DNA of 64,000 nucleotides, taken from the NCBI GenBank assembly GCA_016110215.1, contig JADWQD010000014.1:558001-622000 (forward strand), written 5' to 3'. Both the position numbers and the translations under genes were made by a program. Below, in pieces: positions 10,433 to 20,821 of the stretch (positions within the stretch are counted from its first letter, which is position 1; every line of letters starts with the position of its first letter). The notes beneath the pieces were generated by a model. It was not told where the DNA came from and did not search any database. It was given only the letters and a program-made list of their open reading frames with translations. Source of the DNA: Capronia americana. Taxonomy: Eukaryota > Ascomycota > Eurotiomycetes > Chaetothyriales > Herpotrichiellaceae.

Positions 10433-11995
10433 CTACCACCACTTCTCGCAGAGGACTCTCCTCTCTTCCATCCCGCGCTGCTTCTTGAACCACTCGACGA
10501 ACTGGTCCGTCATGGCTGGCAATCCGCACACGTATACGACAACAGTCCCTCTACGTCCCTCTGGTCCGAGAGCCTCATCGAGATCATGCCCTTGAATACG
10601 TCTATACCGCGTTGGTTGGACCCCAGGCCCGGGATCAATCTCGTTGTACCTCTCTAGCAGGTCGGGTGCGCCGGCGTCATTGAGCAGCTGCGACAGTTGA
10701 ACGTGCATGGTCCGCCAGGAGACGGGGTTCGGACTCCGTTTCTCGTAGTTCTGCATGATCTGGAAGAATTGGTCGTAGATTTCGGGCCGCTCGGGAAATC
10801 GAGCCTGTCAAGTGTGGTCATGTCAACAGAATCCCTCGTCGAGGCAGCCCACACCTCGAATCCTCGTCCAGCTGTTAACATACCTTGATTGCGGCTGGGA
10901 AAGAGAGCCGCCTGGCCTCCGATCGGTCGGCAGGCTCCTCGGGTGTTCCGCCAGTGATGAACTGCGTGTACCGGAAGTTCACTTGCTCGTGATGTTTCCA
11001 GTGATTTGCAATTTGGGCCAGTCTGGTCGCGAACAGGATGTCCTCCTTTTGATTGGTCTCGGCGTTCTTCTCAAGTCTGGCGCTGTAGAGTACGCTTACT
11101 TCCATGGTCATCCCACCCAGTCTATTGGCACCGGCTTCATGCATGGCTGAAATCATGCTCATAATAGGGTTGATTCCGACTCCTCCGGCCACAAAGACCA
11201 CTCTGTGAATTGTTTGGCATTCTTCTCGATCGAGTGCAGGGGGTGGGTAGACGAAGGTGCCTCCCACCCGAAAAGACACCGTCGAATCAAGGATTTCCGA
11301 AGCGGGGCGCCATAGGTATGCCGCTGGAGGATTTGACGGGGAGTCTTGAATCGCCAATTCAATGTGTGGATCCCCCTGGCTTTGGAATGAGGCTTGAGGC
11401 GGAGAGGTGATGGTGAAGCCCCCAACGACATCGATATTCGGGATATACAGGTCTACATATTGACCTGGGAGGTGGCGGAGAGGCGGCTACTAGATATCTC
11501 ATGGGTAAGTGGAAACATATTTATGAATAGACAGCAATACGGTTTAATGCCTGATATGAGCTTGGATACAGGGCGACTGTGGGCGTCGCTCATCTGCTCT
11601 TTTGAAGAGCGCGCTATTGTTGGGGCTTGAAAGGCCGTAGAGGCGGCTGCTCCAAGGGTCGGATCGCACATATTGCTCTACGGCTTCCAGGTATCAAGCA
11701 TGGCATGACAAAGTAGAGAGGCACCTACCCCGTCTTTTGGCAGGCTCAGCCTCAATAACCGTATCTTAGAATTGACCTGTTCAATCTTGCTCAATCGTGC
11801 CGACCATACACCTTGCTGACGAGGCTCTTCAGCAGTCCTGATGATATGCGGTATTGAATCTTTGACAGAAGCCATTGTCCTTGCGGAAACAAATGAGGAA
11901 GGGAGAGGGCTCCGAGGACAATGAGATAGAGGTCTGACAACCGGTCTGGTGGCAGCACGAATTGTGCAATAGATGGTTCGATTGCTCAGATTCAT
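10433..11995 (-). CDS. OXNAD1-like flavin/NAD(P)H oxidoreductase
   Basis: This is a ferredoxin-reductase-fold oxidoreductase resembling OXNAD1 (oxidoreductase NAD-binding domain protein 1). It probably moves electrons from NAD(P)H through bound flavin; the partner is unknown. Exons are 11995..11729, 11486..10884 and 10804..10433 (introns of 242 and 79 bp), all phase 0, giving 413 residues. Exon 2 opens with LPGQYVDLYIP and GGFTITSPP, the flavin-binding region. Next come FVAGGVGINPIMSMI, the Gly-rich pyridine-nucleotide motif, and near the C-terminus VVVYVCGLPAMTDQ, the conserved CG-P site. The first 40 residues are rich in Arg, Ser and Thr with few acidic residues, as in a mitochondrial presequence. 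The 242-bp first intron is long for this window. Met 41 (11875) is an alternative start. Confidence 0.82.
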
Positions 11996-13897
11996 TTCAT
12001 GATTAATGGGAAGCTCATTCTAGAGCGAGACGTCTTCCAGATCAGTTGGAAGAGGCGTGGTCATGGGCGTCATTTTCCTGCGGGCATATCGAAGGAGCAA
12101 TGATGAGAAAGCTGGTGGTTTTTGGCCGGAGTGGATGACGCTTTCGAATATCCCCGCTTGCCTGCAACACGCGGGCAGCAGAGGCAAGACGCAAACCATG
12201 CCTACGAGTAGCCCTTTCGAAAGACGAGAGGAGGAAACATGAAAGCTGAACTTCATCGATTCTATGCACGTCTCGTAACTTCCATGATTACCTGGATTGC
12301 ATGATTCGCTACAGGCAGGAACGCGGCAACAGGGATGCGAGACAGCCCGCCTGCGCAGTTGCTCTGCATTATGAACGCAAGCTCTCAATTTTCGCTCTAT
12401 CACACCCTGGTGGTCCACCAAATCCATTGAACCTGTCGCCAGAGGTCCGATTTCTTCCCTCAAGGAGTTGTCATACATGACAACCACCTTTGATATCATG
12501 TGAGATTCATGCTCTTGATCTGCTCCGGGAGGTCCTCGCAAGGCACCGTTGAGGCATTGGTTGCTTGGGGCCGGACGACACTGGAATGAAAGGCGAAGGT
12601 ATGGAGATTTTGTTCATCTCCCAGATTTTGACATAGCGAGAAGGAACACCTGCTGTGTATCGGTCGGGGCTGGGCGATTTGAGCTGCGTGTCAGCTAGAT
12701 ATATGTCTCGGTGACTTCAGAATCAAGAATAGCCAGAAGAAGCAGCTTTCAGAGCCATCGGGTGAACTCTTCAAGCAAGAAAAAAGAACAGAAAGAACAG
12801 GAATTGAAATAGTGGATTCTGGGCGATACGAAATGAATACTTCCTTGTGAAAAGCAGTGTCTATATGGGGGAAGACAACTACCATTATTATCTTCTCAGA
12901 CACCCGGATGAATGAAACGATGACTTCTTGTCGACGACATTGTTGTTCCCCTGTCTTATTGAAACCTGATAGCTCACAAAGGGTATATCAAGATTGTAGG
13001 GTACGCCTCAGCAGGGCTGGAGGCAAAATTTTTCACCATGACATTGACAAGCACCAACGATGTCCATCAGATGGACACGTAGGCTCTGACAAGAGTTGAT
13101 ATGCTCGGACATGTAACGGGATGTTCCTTTAATAAGATCCTTTTCACATCATGTAACTCGTTGATATGTTGTGACCAGCGCAGGAGAGGCTGTCAGCCGT
13201 GAGGGGCTGGGCGTGCTGAGATGGGTGCACCCGAAGGGAAAAGGAAAGGTGTCGAACAATTGCAGCCAATCGTCTCGAGAAGACGGCTCACAACAGCATC
13301 GAGGAGGATGGCCCTGTGGATGAATGAAGACGACTCGCTTGTCCTCCGTCAATCTGGTGGACAAGTTCGAGGATATATTGATGATAGAAAGGGTGGCTGA
13401 AGGGATGCAGTTGCATCAATCCTGGGTCATCAGGGATTGCCGAGATGGGCCATTTTAGTGGCGGCGAGACAGCTGGGACTTTCTCTCAACCTCACTCCTG
13501 CCCGCTCATCGCTCAGACCACCACCAACCTGATAATGCGCCCTTGCCTACCCACTCTCCTTTTCCGAACGACGTGGACCAGCGTACCGACCGAAGAGGCC
13601 GTTGCATGGACAGACATAGGGACTTTCATTCATACCAACGGTTGATAGTGGAGCATATCAGATGCGGAGGACGCACAATAGGTATTGAACACCCGGAACA
13701 GCCTCTCGCTCACATTGTGTTCAACCACACTGACACTGCTCAGATCCTCAATCGCAAGACCATTTTCGATTATTACATTTACTCCCTGAACCATCTTACC
13801 ACATCTTGCATCTCACAGAGGCCAATATCAATTATTTGTTCATCGGACAGATGTCTACGTGGCGGTCACAATAGCATTCTCAAATACCGCAGAAATT
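11996..13897. other. 1.9-kb divergent intergenic region
   Basis: This lies between the divergent OXNAD1-like and LSD1-type genes. The longest frame is a 173-residue minus-strand one at 12020-12541, Cys/Arg-rich with no recognisable domain. I see no coding signal elsewhere. It must include both promoters and could hold an unrecognised small gene or non-coding RNA. Confidence 0.4.
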
Positions 13898-16800
13898 ATG
13901 TCAACCACAATGCTGGACGTCGAGATGACGGAGGTGTCTAAGGCTGGTCTTTCAAGGTATGCTGGCAGCCGCTATGCTGCTTGAAACCTGTTGTGGTCAA
14001 ATGGTGGGTTTTGATACTGATGAGTTCAGTCATGATCAAGTCATGGACGACCAGTCGGACGACGATTCTGTCATCAAAATGGAAGACGAATCCGACGACG
14101 ACGCTTCTCCGGGCGGATCGGCTTCTGTCCTTCGAAGTCTGCAGCTCGAGAGCGATGCCCGTGATTCTCCTAACAGTTCGATGACCTCGGTTTCGGTTGC
14201 CTCGTCCGTCCCAGAGCAGAAGGCGAAGGCTACACTGAAAGCAGAAGACAAGCATGAGAGCTCGAACAACGTAAGCCCGTACATGTTCATGAAGGCTTCT
14301 ACAACGGCTCGGGCCAAATCATCCATTCCTCCAAGGCTCCCCTCTTCCGAATATGCCAGTCAATGTGTGGCTGCTGCCGAAGCATCGAGACTCGATCCCT
14401 TTGCCTTGCATGAAGACGAGCACAAATTGCTACAAGACAAGCTGTGTTACTCTCACGTCACGGTCTACCTCAATATCCGAAATGGCATTCTCAGACTGTG
14501 GACCCGCAATCCAAGTGTGAGCGTCAGCCTCGATGAGGCCATCGGCTGTGCAAGAGATGAGCGTTGGACCCGTCTTGCTTGTTTTGCCTATGAATGGCTT
14601 GTGAGAAGAGGCTACATCAACTTTGGTTGCGTGGAGTCACCCTTCATAAGCCGAAGTGTTGGTCGTGGGCGGAAGAAAGAAGCCGCCCGAGAGACAATTG
14701 TGGTCATTGGAGGTGGTATGGCTGGCCTCAGCACCGCAAGGCAGCTCACCAACCTCTTCAAGCACTATCCCGATCGTACTGCCCCACGAATCATCGTGCT
14801 GGAAGGCCGCGAGAGAATAGGTGGGCGAATTTATTCACATCCTCTCACCAGCATGCGATCGACCAAATTATCACCTGATCAGAGACCCACTGCTGAGATG
14901 GGTGCTCATATCATCGTCGGCTTCGAACGCGGAAACCCTCTTGATGCCATTATTCGCGGGCAACTTGCCCTCGATTACCACCTCCTGCGAGACCTCTCTA
15001 CCCTTTACGATGTCGACGGCACACCCGTGAACGGAGTCAACGATGCAATGATAGAAAGGCTGTACAATGACGTCCTCGATCGGACGGGCCATTATCGGCT
15101 TAAGCATCCTGTCAAGAGAACAGCACACGGCGATAAGGAGTTAATTGAGGGAGGACGTGATCCTCCCGAGGAGGAGTCCATCACGATCAAACAATTCGAA
15201 GAAGCTACTGCGCTCGGCACGATCGACCAACTGCTTTCAAGCAGAAAGTCAAAGAGAAGAGGTGCGGGCCACCGAGCTGCGAAAGGCGACAAGTCCAAAG
15301 AAGAAGTCGAAACAAGCATGGAGACCAAGACTCAACTTCCTGCCGCCCAGGCAGCCAAAGAGTTTGGCTTCTTGCTAAGAAAGACAACACAGATGCACGA
15401 GACGTTGGAGTTGGATGACCTTGCTTCCCAGCTCAATCAGTCTCTGGGCTCAATCATGAATGCCGGCATTGACCAGTACCAAAAATTCCTCGATCTCAAA
15501 CCCTATGCCCTGCGCCTCATCAACTGGCATTTCGCAAACCTTGAATATGCAAATGCAGCCAACGTGGACAAGTTGAGCTTAAGAGGTTGGGATCAGGACA
15601 TCGGTAACGAGTTCGAAGGAGAGCATGCCCAAGTTGTCGGTGGCTACCAACAAGTCCCGCGCGCCCTATGGCGCCATCCAGAACCTCTCGATGTCCGGTT
15701 GCGCAAGCCTGTCAGGAGCATCCGCTATAGTGCTGTCGGCTCACAAGGCAAGGCAACGGTCACTTGTGAAGACGGCCAATCGATTGAGGCTGACAAAATC
15801 GTCTTTGCTGCGCCGCTGGGAGTGCTCAAAGAACAGGCGATTCAGTTCGAACCACCTCTGCCCCAGTGGAAGCGGGATGCCATCAGACGGATGGGCTTCG
15901 GCTTACTCAATAAGGTCATCCTCGTCTTCGAGAGGCCATTTTGGGACGTTGACAGAGACATGTTCGGTCTTCTGCGCGCCCCGCGCGATAACGCTGGCTT
16001 GAATCAGAGCGACTACAAAAAGGGTCGAGGTCAATTCTATCTCTTCTGGAATTGCATCGACACAAGCGGGCTACCTGTCCTCATTGCTCTTATGGCAGGT
16101 GAGGCCGCGCACGAAGCCGAGAAGGTCAGCGACGAGATTCTGATTGGGGAGTGTCTCACCCAACTGCGAAATGTATTTGGCGCACCAAACGTGCCAATGC
16201 CAGTCGAGTCGATCGTCACCCGCTGGGGATCCGATCGTTTTGCACGAGGCACTTACTCATACGTTGCAGCCGAAGCAAGACCCGGCGACTATGACCTCAT
16301 TGCCGCTCCCATCCAGAATCTGTTCTTCGCCGGCGAGGCCACGATTGCATCGCATCCAGCGACAGTCCACGGCGCCTACTTGTCAGGTCTTCGTGCAGCA
16401 CATGAGGTCTTTGAGTCGATGGTTGGTCCAATCACTATGCCCGCCACCCTTGTGCCCACCGCCACGGCGAGAAAGTCATCTGCTCCAGTTGAAGTCAAGC
16501 TAATGGAGACGCACTTGGCTCAAGGCGGAAAGAGAAAGGGCGACGAGCTCCTGCCCGCCGGGACCTTCACGAGGCCTGTCAAAGAAAAGGACAATACACT
16601 TCATGAGGCCTGGGATGCAGCTATGTGGGTCCGTATCTACGATGACCTCGGACCGCCACCGGTGAAACCAGTAAAGGCCAATGTGAACTCCTTTCTCCTC
16701 TTCTCGGGTGAACACTGGGATGAAGTCAAGACTCGACTGGCAGAGGAGCGATCGCGGACGGGCAGGAAGACCAAACAGTCCGAACGTGATCAAGTCCGCG

Positions 16801-17057
16801 TCGAACTGGGCAAGATGTGGGCTAGCCTGTCCGAGGAAGGGAAGAAACCCTACACAGACAGGACCAGCAAGAACCGTGAAGAGAACGAGGCGGCTATGAA
16901 AGAGTGGTCTGTCAAAGCTGCGGAATGGGACAGGCGCACTTGGGAGGTCAAGGATGTCTGGATCAAAGAAGGCAATAGCTTCGAGGAGTTTTGCAAGCGC
17001 AAAAGGGAAGATGAGGACGCCATGGACGTGGAGGCTGCCAAACGTGCGAGGGTTTAG
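13898..17057 (+). CDS. LSD1: LSD1-type lysine-specific histone demethylase with HMG box
   Basis: This is an FAD-dependent amine oxidase of the LSD1/KDM1 family, which removes methyl groups from histone H3 lysines in chromatin repression complexes. Exons are 13898..13956 and 14030..17057 (73-bp intron), giving 1028 residues that begin MSTTMLDVEMTEVSKAGL. Order of parts: acidic Ser/Asp-rich leader (about 22-60), SWIRM domain (about 125-222, ending VRRGYINFGCV), dinucleotide fold IVVIGGGMAGLSTARQL (about 243-259) with LEGRERIGGRI, and a helical insert in the position of the LSD1 tower. The substrate domain contains the conserved Lys in FGLLNKVILVFERPFW, followed by the FAD-binding C-part NLFFAGEATIASHPATVHGA. 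An HMG-box-like DNA-binding region (about 905-985) completes the fungal LSD1 architecture. Without the first exon, the in-frame upstream part reads through intron sequence. Confidence 0.92.
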
Positions 17058-17649
17058 ATGGCTACGAATTGGTTATGATTATCCTAGAGCTCATTGTGCA
17101 CGGGTGAGCATTCGTTGACGCTGTCATTAGTAGCCGAGCATCTCATGCATCGGTTGCACATATATAAGCAGTCGCCAGACACCCTCTCCGGTTACTTATG
17201 GTTGATTACGGTGGACTCTCGAAGCCCTTTCCACTACTGCTGAGGACAGCTTGTATGGAGACGGCGCAGGGCCGCCTATAGTTATGAAGAGTGCCTGAGC
17301 CGATATCGGCTATATGTACCCCAGACTCTATGGAAGTGGGGTGGCAGTTGACTCAGATGGGCCAACATTCGTATTCGCACAGTCGTCGAACATGAGGATC
17401 GTTGCAAAAGAGCCATCGCCGATTTGTCTGAGTTAAGAGGCGCCGCTCCGCCAGTGTGTATATCAGGGTACCACAGGCTGATCCCAGGCCTCCCAAACCC
17501 CCACGCCCATAAGACTGGAACAGAGTACCTAGTAGTCGATTCAGGTGCTGTCCCCGTTAATACCCTTTGTGAGCAAGGGCAGAGAAGAGAAGCAGAAGGA
17601 GGTCTCATATTTTATTTTATCTGTGCGGACATTCAACCCAACCCGCCAA
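17058..17649. other. Intergenic between LSD1-type and PNPOx-like genes
   Basis: These 592 bp hold the LSD1 3' end and the promoter of the next gene. A TATATAAGC word lies near 17160, far upstream of the next ATG. No gene is seen. Confidence 0.45.
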
Positions 17650-18925
17650 ATGGGCCAATTCTTCGAAACGTTCCCGCCTTCGCTGGTGCAATGGCTCCTG
17701 GAGCAAAAAGTCTTCTACATCGCCTCGGCGCCCCTGTCGGGCGACGGCCACGTCAACGTCTCCCCGAAGGGAGTGTCCGACAAAGGCGGGCCCTTCTTCG
17801 GCGTGATCAAGGAGTCCAAGACGGGGCAACAACGACAACTGCCCAGCCCTGACGAGGAAGGCCGCGGCGCCGGCGCCAATGACGGCAAGAACAAGGACAA
17901 GGACGTCGTGATCCGCAAGTTCTGGTACATGGACCTCACGGGCAGTGGGATCGAAACCACCAGTCATTTGCACGAACCCGGCAACGGCAGAATCACCGTC
18001 ATGTTTAATGCCTTTTCCGGCCCGCCGCGCATTTTGAGGATCTTTGGCAAAGGTGTGTGTGTGTGATTGGAATTCCAAGTTACAATAGTCCTAGCCCCCT
18101 GCCTGCGTATGCACGCACGCTCGCAAGCATCCATACTGACCGCATGTTTTGCGCACGCCTTGTAGGAACACCCCTCGAATACGGCACGCGGGCGTTCAAC
18201 GAGATCGTTCAGTCGCAGAACGTGACGATCATCCCGGGCACGCGCTCCATCGTCCTCGTGGACATCCATCAGGTGGGCACGTCGTGCGGGTTCAGCATGC
18301 CGTGTTATGACTTTGTGAGCTTCCGACCCACGTTGAATGATTTCTTCGAGAAGCGCGTCAAAAACGAGAGGGAGGGCAAGAGGGAAGATGGGATTGAGAG
18401 GTCAGTTGCGCTTTTTTCGCCTTTACTCCTGTCCTGTCCTGTCCCTGCTTCTGCCCTGTACTTCTGGCATTTTCCGGACGTGACGCGGACGCTTTGCGAA
18501 CGAGCTTCTTTCACCCTTGAACGATGATATCGATAGTATTGTCGAACTGACTGGATGGCTGGCTGACCCTCGAGCTTTTTTTATCCATCAGATACTGGGC
18601 GCACAAGAACGCATGGAGTATGGACGGCCTGCCTGGAATGCAGCGCGGCCTGCATACCGCCATCACCGACCACGTCAAGCCGATCAAGAAGATGGTCGGG
18701 CCGTATGCGCCCGAGAGCGGCCGGCGGGGGAGCTCGACGACGCCGCGGACGTTCACGTTCACGCTGTGGCATTTGATCCTCGCGGCGGTGTTGGGTGCGC
18801 TGAGTGCCGTCGCGTTGGGCTTGGTTGTGGTGAGGTCCGGGTCTGCGGCCGTTTGCTACGGGAAGGAATGTTCGGTCATGCATTGCATTGGGAAGCCGTG
18901 TTGGGGGGATGGGAAGGCTGGGTAG
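17650..18925 (+). CDS. PNPOx-fold flavin-binding-like protein with C-terminal membrane anchor
   Basis: This is a fungal member of the pyridoxamine-5'-phosphate-oxidase-like split-barrel family. The reaction is unknown; related proteins bind FMN or similar cofactors. Exons are 17650..18052, 18166..18400 and 18592..18925 (introns of 113 and 191 bp), giving 323 residues. The split-barrel core is visible as VFYIASAPLSGDGHVNVSPKG (about 19-39), KFWYMDLTGSG, HLHEPGNGRITVMFNAF, and GTPLEYGTRAFNEIV. Residues near the C-terminus form one hydrophobic helix (LWHLILAAVLGALSAVALGL), followed by a short Cys-containing tail, so it is likely tail-anchored with the barrel in the cytosol. Intron 1 opens inside a (GT)n run, so alternative donors are possible. 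Confidence in the fold is good; the role is open. Confidence 0.83.
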
Positions 18926-19760
18926 ATTGCGCGAGGTTTGCGGGTTCAGCATTGGGGTGGATATAATACATAGGAGTGGAAAGCAGAATAGTATACTGCG
19001 TAAGCGCAAGGGTGATGAATCACGATTATCAAGCTAAACAAGGCATTGTCAATCTCAGCCAAAGTGTTCCATTGTATTGTAATGATCGCTAACCAACGCC
19101 ATGATTTTGGGGGTATCTGATAAGAGAAAAACAACACGAGGCAGCAAGCAAGTAAGCAGATTTGCAGCGGCAATAGCCCCTCTGCGTGTACAGCATCTCT
19201 CCTGCTCGCATTCATCCACAATACCACGGAGCAAGGTTCACATGTGACACCAACTCTTGGTAACATCTGCTTTCCACCCTGAATCCTTCCATCTCACAAC
19301 TGTATGGGCTGAGAATCTGCCGCGTGAAGGGTGAAGATTCCAGCTGGACTGAATGTTGGTAAGCCTACCAGACCATCACCCATACCCATGCCCGAGAGAT
19401 TTGTCTTATCGGCCTCTGCAGTGCCTGTAAAGAGCCTGCGCTTGCTGCTTTACAGCGAGCAGTAACGAGAGCCGAGTCCAGTGGACAGTGAATTCAGCTC
19501 TCCAATACGGCCATGCTGTTCTGGGATCTTGAAGGTAGTAGGCCTGCATGAGGTGTGGCACTCTCAGGGACTGCGCCACCAATGGCTCGCTCGGTGGGGC
19601 GCCGCCCACGTGCCTGCGGAGGGATCTTTGTCGATATGCAGTTGAGAAAGTCCATCAATGGGATGCATTTCTCGCCTGGGGAGCACAATGCAACAAAGGA
19701 CATTGGTCATTGAGACCCTGTCAAGGAGGTTTGTGGTAAGTGCATTGCCGGTTTGGGCTC
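18926..19760. other. Convergent intergenic region
   Basis: About 0.8 kb between the PNPOx-like gene and the minus-strand hypothetical gene. The frames present are short with no motif. Nothing supportable is seen. Confidence 0.45.
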
Positions 19761-20336
19761 TCAGCCTTTCTTGTTGCTGGATTGGGAATGATCTGGCGTC
19801 ATTTGGCACACGGCCACTGCATTCCTTCCTATCCAGTCCAGCTCGTAGAAGAGCGCGTTGGATTTGTTTTTCGACCGCCGTAACATGCGGTGACTTTGCT
19901 TGTGGGCCATCCTGTGGCTTATCTTGTTCTGTCGTCGCTGCCGCTTGCGCTCGATTCGGCCCTGGTGGGTCCTCAATTGGGGATATAGACTCTCGTCAAG
20001 ACACACTTTGCTGGTGCTTGCCTTGAAATGTGGTTCAGGTGTACGCTCGGCACTTGTCCAATCGTCGTCACTGGAGGGAGGGGTAGGGCTCAGGGAGGTG
20101 CGCTGGAGTTCGCGGGGGTCGAGGAGGGCGAAGTGTCCGTCGAGATACAGAGCGTAGGAGTTGCGTCTGAGGAATTTCGGAGTTTCTTTGGTTTGTTCGA
20201 GGGAGGTCAATCTGGACTGCAGCTGGGTGGCGAAGAGGTTTGCCGTCTTCTCCTCGAGGAATCCGCGGATGCCCTCATCTGGGACGACAGACGGGGATCG
20301 CGTCCGTGACTCGTTCCAACTATTCACATCCGACAT
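19761..20336 (-). CDS. Hypothetical protein, 191 residues, basic C-terminal half
   Basis: I do not recognise a family. The single-exon frame starts MSDVNSWNES and looks coding: residues 20-85 contain plausible amphipathic helices (GIRGFLEEKTANLFATQLQS) and a hydrophobic patch (YALYLDGHFALLDP). A Pro/Ser/Thr-rich acidic linker follows (SPTPPSSDDDW). The last 65 residues are strongly basic (RIERKRQRRQNK, RMLRRSKNKS), as in a nuclear-targeting or nucleic-acid-binding tail. It is divergent to the FHA-kinase gene, with 485 bp between the start codons. Real expression and function are unknown; the true end could differ if an intron is present. Confidence 0.55.
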   Translation of the reverse strand: MSDVNSWNESRTRSPSVVPDEGIRGFLEEKTANLFATQLQSRLTSLEQTKETPKFLRRNSYALYLDGHFALLDPRELQRTSLSPTPPSSDDDWTSAERTPEPHFKASTSKVCLDESLYPQLRTHQGRIERKRQRRQNKISHRMAHKQSHRMLRRSKNKSNALFYELDWIGRNAVAVCQMTPDHSQSSNKKG

Positions 20337-20756
20337 CAGAGCGGTATGATCATGTTTTCAGGTGTTTATGAGGTGGTTTGGTGGATGATGCCAACTTCGT
20401 GAGTTGTAGAATCAGACAAACGACGTTGTTGTTGGTGCCAGCCACTCCGATGCACGTGACGCCTCTGCCAAGCCGGCAATTGCGGGAAACTCCGGGCTTG
20501 GCCGCGAGCAACCGCGATGCCGCACTGCAACCGCGACGGGCGTTGTTTGTTGCGGCATTGAGCATGTTTGTTGGTGCAGCCTCTTCCATTGTGCACCTGG
20601 TGAAGAGGGCCGAGTGTTGGTTGTCGCTGTTGATGTCTCTGGACGAGGATAATCGCCTGGCAGTCCAAAAACACGTCGACATGATTTGGACCAGATGACC
20701 AGGGTGATGCCCGCGGAGCGTCTGCCTGCTGAAGCTCGACGCCTTTTTGGGGGCCC
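20337..20756. promoter_or_regulatory. Shared upstream region of hypothetical and kinase genes
   Basis: This is a divergent intergenic stretch. Open frames on both strands (for example 20350-20805 minus) show no domain and overlap the kinase core promoter, so I treat them as chance. Confidence 0.4.
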
Positions 20757-20765
20757 TATAAAAAC
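20757..20765 (+). promoter_or_regulatory. TATA box of the FHA-kinase gene
   Basis: TATAAAAAC lies 65 bp before the kinase ATG in a GC-rich setting. Its position and orientation fit a core promoter for the plus-strand gene. Confidence 0.6.
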
Positions 20766-20821
20766 TCCCACCGGCCGCCAACAAACCATCCTTCCTACGT
20801 GGCATTCATCCCATATTTGCA

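Noticed and set aside
12020..12541. 173-residue minus-strand frame as a gene
   Set aside because: Cys/Arg-rich composition, no motif, no clear splice partner, and placed in a promoter-bearing gap.
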